The notes under the pieces were generated by a model. The model was not told the DNA's origin. It did no database searches and worked only from the letters and a program-made list of their open reading frames with translations. 64,000 nt of DNA from an uncultured Rhodospirillales bacterium (GTDB lineage: Bacteria; Pseudomonadota; Alphaproteobacteria; Acetobacterales; Acetobacteraceae): contig CAITOL010000045.1 of NCBI GenBank assembly GCA_903893975.1, positions 1 to 64,000 on the forward strand. Direction: 5' to 3'. The translations under genes and the position numbers were made by a program. The first letter of the stretch is position 1. Every line of letters begins with the position of its first letter. Below are positions 18,615-28,327 of the stretch, in pieces.

Positions 18615-19210
18615 CCGACGCCGCCCGCTACACCGCTGACTATCTGGCCACCTCGGTCACCGCCATGAACGCGTTCGCCGCCGATGCGGTGGCCAGCGCC
18701 ACCATGATCGGCATGGCCGAGGACATCGTTGCCAGCATCCGCGCCGGCGGCAAGTTGATGGTGTGCGGCAATGGCGGCAGTGCGGCGGATGCGCAGCATA
18801 TCGCGGGCGAATTTATCTCCCGCCTGATGTTCGACCACGCGGCGTTGCCGGCGATTGCGCTGACCACGGACACATCGGCCATCACCGCCACCGGCAATGA
18901 TTACGGCTACGAGCATATTTTCAGCCGCCAGGTGGTGGGGCTGGGCAAGCCGGGCGATGTGCTGCTGGGGATTTCGACCTCCGGCAATTCGCCCAACGTG
19001 GTGGCAGCCCTGCACGAAGCCCGCGCGCGCGGCATCGTCACCCACGGCTTTGCCGGCACGGCGGGCGGCAGGATGGTGGATCTGTGTGACCGGGTGCTGC
19101 GCGCGCCCTCCACCTGGACGCCGATCATCCAGCAATGCCACATCGTGGCGGTGCATATTGTGTGCGCGCTGGTGGAGCGGGCGATGTTCCCGGACCTGGC
19201 GCCGAAATAA
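18611..19210 (+). CDS. gmhA: Phosphoheptose isomerase (sedoheptulose 7-phosphate isomerase)
   Basis: The 199-residue SIS-domain enzyme turns sedoheptulose 7-phosphate into D-glycero-D-manno-heptose 7-phosphate, the first step to ADP-heptose for LPS core. [18 protein letters not shown] (about residues 51-68), [14 protein letters not shown] and [10 protein letters not shown] are the signature blocks. The ATG overlaps the rmuC stop by 4 bp. The next enzyme of the route, HldE, is encoded near 43 kb; GmhB is not in the window. Confidence 0.95.
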   Translation: MTDAARYTADYLATSVTAMNAFAADAVASATMIGMAEDIVASIRAGGKLMVCGNGGSAADAQHIAGEFISRLMFDHAALPAIALTTDTSAITATGNDYGYEHIFSRQVVGLGKPGDVLLGISTSGNSPNVVAALHEARARGIVTHGFAGTAGGRMVDLCDRVLRAPSTWTPIIQQCHIVAVHIVCALVERAMFPDLAPK

Positions 19211-19225
19211 GGGCGGGAGCGCCCT
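19210..19225 (+). terminator. Hairpin at the gmhA stop
   Basis: A 6-bp stem (AGGGCG / CGCCCT) with a GGAG loop begins at the last base of the gmhA stop codon. It is short and lacks a T-tract, so it is a weak terminator candidate. Confidence 0.35.
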
Positions 19226-19406
19226 CCCCGGCTCACTGGCGACACGCGAGAGGGATAGGGTGGATGCGCCGATGGGGCCTGCTATAAACCCCACATGTCG
19301 CTCCGGTCCTGCAGAACCGTGCTACGGCAAGCAGATTCATCACCGTGTCGCAGCGCATCCTTGCTGATTGTAGCATGACCCACCAGGAAATCGAGCGGAT
19401 CGACAG

Positions 19407-19907
19407 ATGAGTGATCGCTGGCGGCCGATGCAGCCGGATGACCTGCCGGCGGTGAACCGCATCGCGGAGCTGGTGCATCCCGCGTTCCCGGAAAGCCCGG
19501 CCATTCCGGCGGAACGGTTGGCGTTGTATCCGGCGGGGTGCCTGGTGCTGGAACGTGATGGCGCGGTGGTGGGCTATGCCGTCAGCCATCCGCATGCCGG
19601 CTTGCCGCCGGCGTTGGATACGTTGCTGGGCCGATTGCCAGCGGTGCCGACCGATTATTATCTGCACGATCTGGCGCTGCTGCCGGAGGCGCGCGGGCAT
19701 GGGGCGGCGGCGGTGGCGTTGCTGATGCAGCAGGCAATGCAAGCGGGTTTGCCGGTGGTGTCACTGGTGGCGGTGAACGGCTCGGTCGGGTTCTGGCAGC
19801 GGCAGGGCTTTGCGGTGACCGGCGCAGCCCCGGCGAGCTATGGCGCCGATGCCGCCTGCATGGCGCGGGCGACCGCCCATTCGGCGCGACCCTCATCCTC
19901 ACCCTGA
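19407..19907 (+). CDS. GNAT-family N-acetyltransferase
   Basis: The 166-residue protein has the Gcn5-related fold: MQPDDLPAVNRIAE at the start, YYLHDLALLPEARGHGAA as motif A for acetyl-CoA binding (about residues 86-103), and SVGFWQRQGF near the end. The substrate is not predictable. About 195 bp separate it from gmhA, so it probably has its own promoter. Its last 70 bp overlap the 3' end of the convergent serine-hydrolase gene; that tail (~23 residues) lies beyond the conserved fold. Confidence 0.85.
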   Translation: MSDRWRPMQPDDLPAVNRIAELVHPAFPESPAIPAERLALYPAGCLVLERDGAVVGYAVSHPHAGLPPALDTLLGRLPAVPTDYYLHDLALLPEARGHGAAAVALLMQQAMQAGLPVVSLVAVNGSVGFWQRQGFAVTGAAPASYGADAACMARATAHSARPSSSP

Positions 19908-20638
19908 GCGAAAGCGGCGAAGCTGCGGCCATGGACGGGGAAATGGTAGACCGCCGCCACACTGCCCGGCCCGGCACCGGAATGGCCGATGGCGAGGCCG
20001 GCGCCGGCCATCTCCCCGATCATCAGCCCCAACCCGTAGCCGGTGCTGCGCCACGGGCGATGGGGGAAGGTTTCCCCCAACGGGAACGGCGTGACCATGC
20101 GGGCGCGCAGGTCCGCGGGCAGCAGGTCGCCGGTGAGCAGGCGGTGCAGAAACTGGGCGGCGGCACTGGGCGTGCCGAGCAACAGGCCGGGATAGACCCA
20201 GCCCGGATGGTACCCGGCGGCATTGCCCCAGGCGCAGCCGGCCAGATCCTGTGGTGTGCGGGCCAGCCGAACCGCAACGAGGCTGCGCAGCACGGTTTCG
20301 AGCTCCGTGCCGGTGGTGGTTTCAACTAGCTCGCGCAGATGCCAGTAGCCGATATTGGAGTAGCGCCAGCCGGGCGCGGACCGGCCGGCCAAACGCGCCA
20401 GCAACTCCGCCGCCGGCCAGGGGGTATCGCCGCGCGCCACGGCGGCGTGATAATCCGGCAGCGCCCCGTAATCCGGCAGGCCGGCGCGGTGTTGCAGCAG
20501 CCGCGCCAGCCGGTCATCCAGCGCCAGCCGCCCTTCGGCGACCAGGCGCAGCACGGCGGTGGCCAGCACGGTTTTGGCGAAGCTCCACCACGGCACCAGG
20601 GCGGTCGCCTCGCCGTCGTGGTCGGACGCGCACAGCAT
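19838..20638 (-). CDS. Serine hydrolase, beta-lactamase class C / penicillin-binding family
   Basis: The 266-residue protein carries the three family motifs: SFAK (nucleophile Ser19), YSNIGY (Tyr-x-Asn) and HSGAG in place of KTG. The nucleophile is unusually close to the N-terminus, because most relatives have 50 or more residues before it. Either the first strands are missing or the true start is upstream inside the flavin reductase gene. ATG 20638 shares one base with that gene's stop (TGATG). No signal peptide is seen, so a cytosolic esterase or peptidase is more likely than antibiotic resistance. Confidence 0.78.
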   Translation of the reverse strand: MLCASDHDGEATALVPWWSFAKTVLATAVLRLVAEGRLALDDRLARLLQHRAGLPDYGALPDYHAAVARGDTPWPAAELLARLAGRSAPGWRYSNIGYWHLRELVETTTGTELETVLRSLVAVRLARTPQDLAGCAWGNAAGYHPGWVYPGLLLGTPSAAAQFLHRLLTGDLLPADLRARMVTPFPLGETFPHRPWRSTGYGLGLMIGEMAGAGLAIGHSGAGPGSVAAVYHFPVHGRSFAAFAQGEDEGRAEWAVARAMQAASAP

Positions 20639-21270
20639 CAGTCGGGCAGGGTGAATTGATCCAGCGGGATGCGCGGCAGTTCGAACCGGTCGCGGGTGGT
20701 GGAATACCAACCGGCGCCGTGCATGCGGCCGATCAGGTCCAGCTTGGGCGTGTCGATATAACAGCGTTCCGGGTTCATCACGCAGTCATCGGCGACGTGG
20801 ATGGCGAGGATTTTGCCCATTACCAACGCGCGGTCATTGGCGAGTTCGATGGTCTGGAACCGCTCGCACTCAAAGGCCACCGGGCTTTCGGCGATGCGCG
20901 GCGGGGCGACCTTGGTCGATGGCAGCACGGTCAGCCCGGCGGCCTTGATTTCGTCCACCTCGGGCGGGAAGTCGATGGCGGTGATGTTCATCGCCTGCGC
21001 CATGGCGTGGGAGACGAGGTTGACGACGAACTGGCCGGTGACGCGGATATTGGCGCCGGTATCCTTGGCGTCGCCCGGTTTGCGGCCGCCAATGCCGATG
21101 ACCATCACCGCCGGGTCGTGCGAGAAGACGTTGAAAAAGCTGAACGGGGCGGCGTTCAGCACGCCCTTGTCGTCCTGGCTCACCACCCAGGCGATCGGGC
21201 GCGGCACGACGGTGGAAACCATCAGCTTGTAGCGGTCTTGGGTGGAGATTTTATCGAGATCGAACAGCAC
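20638..21270 (-). CDS. Flavin reductase-like FMN-binding split-barrel protein
   Basis: The ~210-residue protein matches flavoredoxin/flavin-reductase-like proteins. [20 protein letters not shown] opens the fold, PRPIAWVV is typical of the FMN-binding strand, and [18 protein letters not shown] follows. I chose GTG 21270 (GGGGG about 6-10 bp upstream) because homologues begin at this point; the open frame upstream is Pro/Arg-rich and looks non-coding. The substrate is unknown. It is divergent from the membrane protein gene starting at 21348 and coupled to the serine hydrolase downstream. Confidence 0.85.
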   Translation of the reverse strand: MLFDLDKISTQDRYKLMVSTVVPRPIAWVVSQDDKGVLNAAPFSFFNVFSHDPAVMVIGIGGRKPGDAKDTGANIRVTGQFVVNLVSHAMAQAMNITAIDFPPEVDEIKAAGLTVLPSTKVAPPRIAESPVAFECERFQTIELANDRALVMGKILAIHVADDCVMNPERCYIDTPKLDLIGRMHGAGWYSTTRDRFELPRIPLDQFTLPD

Positions 21271-21347
21271 GCGCGCCCCCTGCGGTATTTTCCGGCCGGC
21301 AGCCTGTCCTGCGGGGCGGCCCCTGTCCATAGCGGGCGGCAGGCGGC

Positions 21348-22685
21348 ATGCTGGGCGGCATGAGCGCAACCCTGTATCTGATCGCCTGGGCCGGCACGCT
21401 GTTGGACCAACTGGCTGGCATCCGGCTGGCCGGGACGGTGGCCGGGGCGGCGATTCTGCTGTTCCTGGCGCTGGAATACCGCCGGCAGAAGCCGATGCTG
21501 CAAGGCGTGCTGGCGCTGCTGCTGGCCGGCGGGCTGGCGGCGGTGCTGGCGGCGCCCGATCCGTGGGCGGCGTGGCTGGCATCGTGGCGGCGCGGGGCAG
21601 CCTATGCGGCGTTTTTCCTGGCATTGGGCGCGTTGCGGTTCGCCGCGCAGCACAGCGCGATCATCCTGCGCTGCGGCCAGCATCTGCTCGGCCAGCAGGC
21701 GCGGCGGCGCTATCTGGCGCTGACCTTGGGCGGGCATTTGTTCAGCATTATTCTGTCCTATGGTGCGATCGACCTGCTCGGCGCGATGTTGCGGCAGGCC
21801 ACGGGGCGGGCGCGCGGGCGGATGATGCTGGCGGCGTATCGCGGCTTTGCGACGATGAATTGCTGGTCGCCGCTGAATATCATGACCGCCGTGGTCTCCG
21901 CCGCCGTGCCGGCCGCCGATCTGCGCCCGCTGCTGCCGGCGGGCTTCGCGGTGGCGATGGCGATGCTGGCGGCGGGCTGGTGGTTGGACGGGCGCGGGCC
22001 GGCCAGTGCCGAGCGCACGCCGCCAACCCGCGATCATTGGACCATTCACCTGGCGGTGGTCGCCCTGGTCGCGCTGGTGAGCGCGCTGGCCGGATGGGTC
22101 GGCCGGCAGTTCGGCGTCGGCCTGTCCACCGGGATTACCGCGGCGGTGCCGGCGGTGGCGCTGGTGTGGGTGCTGGTGCAGTTGCGGCGCAAGCGGGGGA
22201 AGTTGGGCTTGCTCGGGCGGCGGCTGGCGCGGTTTCATGCCGCCCTGCCCGGCTTTCGCGGCGAGGCCGGAGTGCTGGCGGCGGGCGGCTTTGTCGGCGT
22301 GGCGCTGGGGGCGGCGCTGCCGGCCGGCGGGCTGGCGCCTTGGCTACATGGCCTGCCGCCGCTCGCGGTGCCGCTGCTGGTGCCGGTTCTGCTGCTGGCC
22401 ACCGGGCTGGTCGGGTTGAACCCGATTGCGGTGGTGGCGGTAATCGGGGCCGCGGTGCCCGATCCGGCCGCCCTCGGCGTGGCGCCCGGCGTGCTGGCCT
22501 TCGCGTGCATGCTGGGCTGGGGCGTGGGTGTGGGGATGACGCCGATGTCCGCCAGCGCCATCGCCACCGCGCGCTGGTCCGACAGCGATCCGTGGACGGT
22601 GACCACGCGCTGGAATGCCGGTTTCACCGCGTGGGCACTGGCGCTGGCCAGCGCGGCGATCGTGCTGGCGTATGTAGTTTCGTAA
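21348..22685 (+). CDS. Polytopic membrane protein of unknown function
   Basis: The 445-residue protein has about 11-12 hydrophobic segments. A conserved-looking centre reads [17 protein letters not shown], and the C-terminal part reads [18 protein letters not shown]. The layout, with two halves joined by a basic loop ([13 protein letters not shown]), recalls ion-transporter-superfamily carriers such as DctM or NhaC, but I cannot name a family with confidence. ATG 21348 is preferred; ATG 21360 is the alternative. No partner gene points to a substrate. Confidence 0.75.
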   Translation: MLGGMSATLYLIAWAGTLLDQLAGIRLAGTVAGAAILLFLALEYRRQKPMLQGVLALLLAGGLAAVLAAPDPWAAWLASWRRGAAYAAFFLALGALRFAAQHSAIILRCGQHLLGQQARRRYLALTLGGHLFSIILSYGAIDLLGAMLRQATGRARGRMMLAAYRGFATMNCWSPLNIMTAVVSAAVPAADLRPLLPAGFAVAMAMLAAGWWLDGRGPASAERTPPTRDHWTIHLAVVALVALVSALAGWVGRQFGVGLSTGITAAVPAVALVWVLVQLRRKRGKLGLLGRRLARFHAALPGFRGEAGVLAAGGFVGVALGAALPAGGLAPWLHGLPPLAVPLLVPVLLLATGLVGLNPIAVVAVIGAAVPDPAALGVAPGVLAFACMLGWGVGVGMTPMSASAIATARWSDSDPWTVTTRWNAGFTAWALALASAAIVLAYVVS

Positions 22686-22759
22686 ATTCGGCCGGCTGTT
22701 CATGCTGCTTTAAGCACTGCGCGGGCAGCTTGCAGGGGACTGCTGGCAAAGGCGTACCC

Positions 22760-25036
22760 ATGTTCCTGCTGAATTTATTGTTGAACCGCTCCATCGTCAC
22801 CAAGCTGCTGCTCACCACCGTGGGCGCGTTGGCCATGCTCTCGGTGCTCGCCGGGGTGATGCTGATCAGTCTCAGCCATCTGGCGGCCGATCAGCAACGG
22901 CTGGAAGCAGCGCACGGGGCGGAAACCCTGGTCGATGCCGCCTGGCTGGGCGGGCGGGGCGTGGCGGTGGCCGGGCGGGAGGTGCAGTTCAAGCAGACCG
23001 GTGCCACGGTGGCCGATTCGGTCAGCCAGGCCGAAACCTTCGTCCGCCGCGCCGATGCGGCGCTGGAGGAAGCGGCGGAGATGAACCAGGACGGCGCGCG
23101 GGTGAAGCCGGCACGCGAGGCCATGGCCGCCTTCCTCGCATTGGTGCGCGACAGTGCGGCGCTGCGCACCACCATGCTGGATGTGCGCGACAATGAATTT
23201 CTGCTGCTGCAATCCCGCTTCGCCAATGCGGTGAAGGCGATGCAGCGCGACCTGGAGATCGAGGACCTGATGCCGTCGGAGGTGGATGCGCTGTCCGGCG
23301 CCATTCAGCGCTATCAGGCGGGCATTGCCACCAGCCGTGACACGCTGAACCGCTTCCTCGCCACCGGCGACTCGGTTCTGCAAACCACGCTGGCCGACGC
23401 CGCTGCCGCTGCGGGGCGGGAGGCGGAGACGATGCGGCAGGCCCGCATGTCCGACCCGCTGCGCGACTCGATGGGCGAGATGCTGACCAGCGGCAAAGCC
23501 ATCCTGGACAGCACGGCAATGTTGTATGACCGCGCCACGCAGCTGGCCGGCTATGTCAGCCAGCTGGACCGCGCCAGCGATGCGCTGGACGCCGCCTTGC
23601 GCGCCGCCCAAGGCGACTTCGCCGACCGCGCTGCCGATGCCGTCGCGACCGCGCTGGCGCATCGCAGTGAAACCCGGGACCGTTTTCTGACCATCCTCGG
23701 TGGTTTCGCGGTGGTGCTGGTCGTGGCCGGGATCTTCACCGCCCAGGGGCTGGCGCGGCCAATCCGCATCATGACCGGCCATTTGCAGGCCATGGCGGCG
23801 GGCGATACCGATTTCGCTGTCGGCTATGCCGGCCGTACAGATGAAGCGGGGCAAATCGCCGTGGCGGCGGAGGCCTTGCGGCGGGAGGTGCGGGACGCCT
23901 TCATCCAAAGCCAGATGATCTCACAAAGCCCGACCGGCATCATGACGGTGGATGGCGGTGGCCATGTGGTCACGGTCAACCCCGCGATGCGGATTGGCTT
24001 GGCGACAGGTGCGGCGATCGGGCAGCTGCGCGCCGACACGACGGCGCTACTGGCTGCGGTGCAGGCGGCCGACGAGCGGGCACACACCATCCGCCTCAAC
24101 CTGGACGCCGATACCTGGGACATTGTGGTCTCCGGCCTGCGTGACCGGCAGGGCCGCCCATCGGGTGCCATGCTGTCCTGGCATACGGTGACGGCGCAGG
24201 TGCAACTGTCGGATCGGTTTGAAACCTCGGTGGCCGGCATCGGCACCAATGTGCGCGGCGCGGCGAACGAGATGCAGGGCGTCGCCACCCGGATGCAGCA
24301 CGCGGCCGAAGCCAGCCTCGCCACGCTGCACCGGGTGGCCGATGCGTCGCGCGATGCGACCGCGAGCGTGCAGACCGTTGCCAGCAATGCTGAACAACTC
24401 GCCCAATCCGTGCAGGAGATCGCCCGCCAGGTGGCCGAAAGCACCGCCGTTGCCGCAGTCGCGGTGGAACAGGCGGCTAGCACGGATCGCTCGGTTGGCT
24501 TCCTGTCCGACTCGGCGGCGCGGATCAGCGAGGTGGTGCGGCTGATCGACAGCATCGCCAGCCAGACCAACCTGCTGGCGCTGAATGCCACCATTGAAGC
24601 CGCGCGGGCGGGGGAAGCCGGCAAGGGCTTCGCCGTGGTCGCGGGGGAGGTGAAGGCGCTGGCCAGCCAGACCGCACGGGCAACCGGGGAGATTGGCAGC
24701 CAGATCGCCGGGATGCAGCAGGCGACCCAGGATGCGGTCGCGGCTTTGCAATCCATCGGCACCACCATCGGCCGCATGAACGACATCGCCGCCACCATCG
24801 CCACGGCGGTGGAGCAGCAGGGCGCTGCCACCCGCCATATTGCGGAGGCGGTGCAAATCGCCGCCCGCGGCACGGATGCGGTGGACCACAACATCGCCGA
24901 GGTCGCCGACGCGGTTGGCAGCACCAGCACGGAAGCGGCCATGGTGGTCAGCGCGTCGCGCGATATGGGAGCCCAGTCGGAGGCACTGGCCAGCGAAATG
25001 GCCGATTTCCTGGCCGCGATGCGGGCGGCGGCGTAA
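22760..25036 (+). CDS. Methyl-accepting chemotaxis protein
   Basis: The 758-residue inner-membrane receptor has TM1 at about residues 13-37, a helical periplasmic sensor to ~305, TM2 ([18 protein letters not shown]), a HAMP domain starting [10 protein letters not shown], and a short PAS-like segment with [21 protein letters not shown] long signalling coiled coil follows, with the conserved hairpin [20 protein letters not shown] at about residues 597-616, where CheA/CheW bind. The PAS domain suggests redox or ligand sensing in the cytoplasm. ATG 22760 is the start; the frame is open far upstream only by chance. The stop codon lies in the loop of a GC-rich hairpin. Confidence 0.94.
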   Translation: MFLLNLLLNRSIVTKLLLTTVGALAMLSVLAGVMLISLSHLAADQQRLEAAHGAETLVDAAWLGGRGVAVAGREVQFKQTGATVADSVSQAETFVRRADAALEEAAEMNQDGARVKPAREAMAAFLALVRDSAALRTTMLDVRDNEFLLLQSRFANAVKAMQRDLEIEDLMPSEVDALSGAIQRYQAGIATSRDTLNRFLATGDSVLQTTLADAAAAAGREAETMRQARMSDPLRDSMGEMLTSGKAILDSTAMLYDRATQLAGYVSQLDRASDALDAALRAAQGDFADRAADAVATALAHRSETRDRFLTILGGFAVVLVVAGIFTAQGLARPIRIMTGHLQAMAAGDTDFAVGYAGRTDEAGQIAVAAEALRREVRDAFIQSQMISQSPTGIMTVDGGGHVVTVNPAMRIGLATGAAIGQLRADTTALLAAVQAADERAHTIRLNLDADTWDIVVSGLRDRQGRPSGAMLSWHTVTAQVQLSDRFETSVAGIGTNVRGAANEMQGVATRMQHAAEASLATLHRVADASRDATASVQTVASNAEQLAQSVQEIARQVAESTAVAAVAVEQAASTDRSVGFLSDSAARISEVVRLIDSIASQTNLLALNATIEAARAGEAGKGFAVVAGEVKALASQTARATGEIGSQIAGMQQATQDAVAALQSIGTTIGRMNDIAATIATAVEQQGAATRHIAEAVQIAARGTDAVDHNIAEVADAVGSTSTEAAMVVSASRDMGAQSEALASEMADFLAAMRAAA

Positions 25037-25045
25037 GCCGCCCGC
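25021..25045 (+). terminator. Hairpin enclosing the chemoreceptor stop codon
   Basis: Arms GCGGGCGGC (25021-25029) and GCCGCCCGC (25037-25045) are perfect complements. The 7-nt loop holds the TAA stop (25034-25036). A DUF1192 gene converges on it, stopping at 25057. Confidence 0.5.
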
Positions 25046-25056
25046 GCATCACGGGG

Positions 25057-25248
25057 CTATGGCTTGCGGAAAAACGCGTCCGCCGCGCTGCGGTGGGCCT
25101 GTTTGCGGGTGATATCCGCCTCGGCCCGCACAATTTCCGCCTGTAGCTCGGCGATGTAGTCGCGCAGTTCCTCCACGCCCAGCAGGTCCAGCACCAGTGG
25201 CTCCAAACGCCGTGGTTTCGGTTTGGGGGTATCATCGTCGATGAGCAT
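25057..25248 (-). CDS. DUF1192 family protein
   Basis: The 63-residue acidic/helical protein fits DUF1192, a small alphaproteobacterial family. It has LEPLVLDLLGVEELRDYI followed by a short coiled coil (AELQAEIVRAEADITRKQ) and a C-terminal FFRKP. ATG 25248 has GGGAGA 7-12 bp upstream, better placed than ATG 25254. The function of the family is unknown. It is divergent from the DUF1013 gene. Confidence 0.85.
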   Translation of the reverse strand: MLIDDDTPKPKPRRLEPLVLDLLGVEELRDYIAELQAEIVRAEADITRKQAHRSAADAFFRKP

Positions 25249-25305
25249 TGCCATTCTCCCGTCCCAGCTATTCCGCGCCTTTTGCGTTGCAATCGCGGCG
25301 ATAGC

Positions 25306-25335
25306 TTGACCGTGCCGGCCAGCGCAGTCCATATG
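25306..25335 (+). promoter_or_regulatory. Candidate sigma70-type promoter of the DUF1013 gene
   Basis: TTGACC (25306-25311) and CATATG (25330-25335) are spaced by 18 bp and lie 67 bp upstream of the start codon. Confidence 0.4.
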
Positions 25336-25401
25336 CCGGCTTTCCCCCGTAACGCCCTGGTCTGTTTATCTGCGGCGCTGCGAGCCCTGAAGGTAATTGC
25401 C

Positions 25402-25977
25402 ATGACCCTGCCGCTGATGCCCAAAGCCACCGCGGTGTGGCTGATCGAAAAGACCGCCCTGACATTCACGCAGATCGCCGATTTTTGCGGCATGCATCCG
25501 CTGGAAGTGCAGGCGATCGCCGATGGCGAGGTGGCGCAAGGCATTATCGGTTACGACCCCGTGGCCAACAGCCAGGTGACGCAGGCGGAAATTACCCGCT
25601 GCGAAGCCAACCCGGATGCCCGCCTGGCGATCCTGCCGCCGGTGCAGCCGGCCAAAAAGCAGAAGGGCGCGCGCTACACCCCGGTGGCCAAACGCAATGA
25701 CCGGCCGGACGGCATCGCCTTCCTGCTGCGCAACTACCCGCAGTTGACCGATGTGCAGGTGGCCAAGCTGATGGGCACCACCAAGGACACCATCCACAAA
25801 GTGCGTGACCGTAGCCACTGGAACTCGGCCAACATTAAGCCGCGCGATCCGGTCATTCTCGGCCTGTGCACGCAGACGGACCTGCATAATGCCGTGATGT
25901 CGGCCAATGAACGCCTGACCCGCGAAGGGCTGGCCGTGCCGCCGCCGCCGATGCCGGAGCAGGACGAAGCCAACTAG
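25402..25977 (+). CDS. DUF1013 protein (TrcR-like transcriptional/cell-cycle regulator)
   Basis: The 191-residue protein matches DUF1013, found across Alphaproteobacteria. The helix-turn-helix-like start is LPLMPKATAVWLIEKTALTF followed by IADFCGMHPLEVQAIADGE. A second HTH-like block is TDVQVAKLMGTTKDTIHKVRDR, and the family signature WNSANIKPRDPVILGLC comes near the end. Homologues named TrcR have been linked to transcription control in the CtrA cell-cycle network; that role is from family knowledge. ATG 25402 has AAGG upstream; the longer frame begins in non-coding sequence. Confidence 0.9.
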   Translation: MTLPLMPKATAVWLIEKTALTFTQIADFCGMHPLEVQAIADGEVAQGIIGYDPVANSQVTQAEITRCEANPDARLAILPPVQPAKKQKGARYTPVAKRNDRPDGIAFLLRNYPQLTDVQVAKLMGTTKDTIHKVRDRSHWNSANIKPRDPVILGLCTQTDLHNAVMSANERLTREGLAVPPPPMPEQDEAN

Positions 25978-25989
25978 ATAGCCGACATG

Positions 25990-26021
25990 CATGGCGAAGC
26001 CGGTTATCCGACTTCGCCATG
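25990..26021. terminator. Strong hairpin between convergent DUF1013 and DUF465 genes
   Basis: A 10-bp perfect stem (CATGGCGAAG, 25990-25999, with its complement at 26012-26021) is extended by CGG/CCG around a TTAT loop. It lies 12 bp after the DUF1013 stop and 8 bp beyond the DUF465 stop, so it can serve both strands. It lacks T-tracts. Confidence 0.6.
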
Positions 26022-26029
26022 GCGGCCGT

Positions 26030-26209
26030 TCAGGCTGGCGCGGTCACCCCACGCACGCGTTCGATTTCTTCCTTCAATCGTAACTTCTCAACTTTGAGCC
26101 GACTGAGCAGCGCGGCATCAGGACGTGGCCGCTTATCTTCCTGAAAAATTTGCGCTTCAAGATCAACGTGCTGACGCTTCAAGCTATCGAGCCGAGAATC
26201 AAGGGACAT
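26030..26209 (-). CDS. DUF465 (YdcH-like) small protein, 59 residues
   Basis: I translated this short frame by hand. It begins MSLDSRLDSLKRQHVDLEAQ and continues through LLSRLKVEKLRLKEEIERV, which is the DUF465 pattern (L-x-x-L-K-x-x-H-x-x-L-E ... L-K-x-x-K-L-x-L-K-D/E-E-I). The SD is nearly perfect, AGGAGG about 5 bp before ATG 26209. It is divergent from a second DUF465 gene at 26437. It uses more A/T-ending codons than its neighbours. Function unknown; a small helical-hairpin protein. Confidence 0.85.
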   Translation of the reverse strand: MSLDSRLDSLKRQHVDLEAQIFQEDKRPRPDAALLSRLKVEKLRLKEEIERVRGVTAPA

Positions 26210-26436
26210 GGTTCCTCCTGTTACGGTCGCATGGTCCAGTGCGGCACGCGGGCCGAAGGTGAACGTGGCTCCGCGAAGCTCGCACGCCGAGCCTAACGCG
26301 CGCAGCGTCGGCCTGGCTATCGCAAATTGATCACGGTTACATTACCAATCCGATAATCCCCCGCTTCTGCCATCCCGGCAGTTGCCCCCGCCCCGGCCCA
26401 GGTTCATCCTGGCGGGGAATATGCTAAGCAGGCCGC
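26210..26436. promoter_or_regulatory. Divergent promoter region between two DUF465 genes
   Basis: These 227 bp hold no gene. They must contain the promoters of the DUF465 gene on the minus strand and of DUF465-purE-purK on the plus strand. An A/T-richer stretch (TTGATCACGGTTACATTACC, near 26327-26346) is the likeliest core. No confident -35/-10 pair was assigned. Confidence 0.35.
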
Positions 26437-26640
26437 ATGCTGAACGATCGTGACTCCATCTTGCGCAAGCTGCACGAACTTCGCAGCGAACACCGCGACC
26501 TCGACACCGTCATCGCACGGCTGGTGGACGGCTCTCCGCTGGACCAGCTGCATCTGCAGCGGTTGAAGAAGCGCAAGCTGCTGCTGAAGGACGAGATCGC
26601 CTGGCTTGAATCGCACCTCATTCCGGACAGCATCGCCTGA
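26437..26640 (+). CDS. DUF465 (YdcH-like) small protein, 67 residues
   Basis: The protein reads [20 protein letters not shown], then [20 protein letters not shown], the DUF465 helical-hairpin pattern. It is a clear relative of the 59-residue protein encoded divergently at 26030-26209. The stop shares one base with the purE start (TGATG), so the two are translationally coupled. Function unknown. Confidence 0.88.
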   Translation: MLNDRDSILRKLHELRSEHRDLDTVIARLVDGSPLDQLHLQRLKKRKLLLKDEIAWLESHLIPDSIA

Positions 26641-27140
26641 TGAACACCTCTCCCTTGGTCGGCATCATCATGGGCAGCCAGTCGGACTGGCCCACCATGA
26701 AGCACGCCGCGGATATGCTGGACCGGCTCGGCGTGAGCTATGAAAGCCGCATCACCTCGGCCCATCGCACCCCGGACCGGCTGGCGGAGTATGCCAAAAC
26801 CGCAGCCGGGCGGGGCTTGAAGGTGATCATCGCCGGCGCTGGCGGGGCGGCGCATCTGCCGGGCATGACGGCGGCGTGGACCGCTTTGCCCGTGCTCGGC
26901 GTACCGGTGGAAAGTGCCGCGCTGAAGGGCATGGATTCACTGCTGTCGATCGTGCAGATGCCCGGCGGTATTCCGGTGGGCACCCTGGCGATCGGCAAGG
27001 CCGGCGCCATCAATGCCGGGCTGCTGGCGGCGTCGATCCTGGCCTTATCGGACCCAGCCCTCGCCGCCCGCCTCGCCGCCGTGCGTCAGGCGCAGACCGA
27101 TGCGGTGGGGCAGGCGCCGGTGGACGTGCCCGCTGCATGA
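26640..27140 (+). CDS. purE: N5-carboxyaminoimidazole ribonucleotide mutase
   Basis: The 166-residue class I PurE moves the carboxyl group of N5-CAIR to give CAIR in purine synthesis, working after Pur[12 protein letters not shown] (residues ~11-21), [13 protein letters not shown] and [17 protein letters not shown] are the nucleotide-binding and catalytic signatures (Ser and His conserved). It is coupled to DUF465 upstream and overlaps purK by 4 bp. Confidence 0.96.
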   Translation: MNTSPLVGIIMGSQSDWPTMKHAADMLDRLGVSYESRITSAHRTPDRLAEYAKTAAGRGLKVIIAGAGGAAHLPGMTAAWTALPVLGVPVESAALKGMDSLLSIVQMPGGIPVGTLAIGKAGAINAGLLAASILALSDPALAARLAAVRQAQTDAVGQAPVDVPAA

Positions 27141-28282
27141 GCCTGCTTCTGCCCCCCAACGCCACCATCGGCATCGTCGGTGGCGGACAGCTTGGCCGGA
27201 TGAGCGCCCTGGCCGCCGCCCGGCTGGGCTATCGCTGCCATATCCTCACCCAGGACGCCAACGACCCGGCCGTGCAGGTCGCCCACGGGCATACTTTGGG
27301 TGACTATGAGGACAGCGCCACCCTGCGCCGCTTCGCCGCCGCGGTGGATGTGATTACCTTCGAGTTCGAGAATGTCAGCGCGGAGGGGCTGGACCTGCTG
27401 GCCTCGCTGAAGCCGGTGCGGCCGTCGCCGGAAATCCTGCGCATCAGCCAGAACCGGATTGCCGAAAAAACCTTCCTCAACGCCGCCGGGGTGCCGACCG
27501 CGCCATGGCGCGCGGTGCGCTCGCTCGCCGAATTGCAGCACGCCGCCAGCGAACTCGGCCTGCCAGCCATCCTGAAAACCGCCCGGTTGGGCTATGACGG
27601 GAAAGGCCAGCGCCTGTTGCGGGATATGGCGGACCTTGCCGCGGCGTTTGAAGAATTATCGCCCAAGCCGCTGATTCTGGAAGGTTTCGTCAGCTTCGCG
27701 TGTGAGATCAGCGTGATCGTCGCCCGCGGCGCCGATGGCGGCATCGCGGCGTTTGACACGGTGGAAAACCGCCACCGCGACCATATCCTGGACCTGACCC
27801 TGGCCCCGGCGCGGGTGCAGGACCCGGTGGCCCATGCCGCCCAGGCGCTGGCCCGCCGGGTGGCCGAAGCGCTGGACCTGGTGGGGCTGCTGGCGGTGGA
27901 AATGTTCGTCACCCATGACGGCAAGGTGCTGGTGAACGAAATCGCCCCGCGCCCGCATAATTCCGGCCATTGGACCATCGACGCCTGCCCGGCCAGCCAG
28001 TTTGAACTGCATATCCGCGCCGTCGCCGGCCTGCCGTTGAACGAGGCGGTGCGGCATTCCGACGCGGTAATGAAAAACCTGGTCGGGCCAGAGGAACTGG
28101 CATTGTGGCCAGAGATTCTCGCCACCCCCGGGCTGATCCCGCATCATTACGGCAAGTCCGAGGCGCGGCCGGGCCGCAAAATGGGCCATGTCACCCGCCT
28201 GTTCCCGCGCGGCGCCTTGCCGGGGGATTTTGGCGTGGCAGATGCTTTGGGCTGCCTCGCCACGCCGCCGGCGCACGCGTAA
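27137..28282 (+). CDS. purK: 5-(carboxyamino)imidazole ribonucleotide synthase
   Basis: The 381-residue ATP-grasp enzyme carboxylates AIR using ATP and bicarbonate. [18 protein letters not shown] opens the N-terminal Rossmann part. [12 protein letters not shown] (about residue 155) is the ATP-grasp loop, and [19 protein letters not shown] is the C-terminal catalytic block. ATG 27137 overlaps the purE stop (ATGA); the frame upstream is a purE shadow. Confidence 0.96.
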   Translation: MSLLLPPNATIGIVGGGQLGRMSALAAARLGYRCHILTQDANDPAVQVAHGHTLGDYEDSATLRRFAAAVDVITFEFENVSAEGLDLLASLKPVRPSPEILRISQNRIAEKTFLNAAGVPTAPWRAVRSLAELQHAASELGLPAILKTARLGYDGKGQRLLRDMADLAAAFEELSPKPLILEGFVSFACEISVIVARGADGGIAAFDTVENRHRDHILDLTLAPARVQDPVAHAAQALARRVAEALDLVGLLAVEMFVTHDGKVLVNEIAPRPHNSGHWTIDACPASQFELHIRAVAGLPLNEAVRHSDAVMKNLVGPEELALWPEILATPGLIPHHYGKSEARPGRKMGHVTRLFPRGALPGDFGVADALGCLATPPAHA

Positions 28283-28327
28283 ATCCCGATCCGCACGGGG
28301 TGGCCGTTTGCTGGTTAGCACCCGCCG

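Noticed and set aside
19838-20638. Antibiotic-resistance beta-lactamase
   Set aside because: The motifs are those of the broad serine-hydrolase family, there is no signal peptide, and the region before the nucleophile is very short.
21242-22759. A 1264-codon frame that would fuse sequence upstream to the chemoreceptor
   Set aside because: The first 500 codons are Gly/Arg/Ala shadow of the membrane-protein gene in another frame; the receptor starts at 22760 with a proper membrane segment.
23824-24942. 372-codon antisense frame in the chemoreceptor gene
   Set aside because: Ala/Ser/Thr-rich mirror of the coiled-coil coding strand, no domain.
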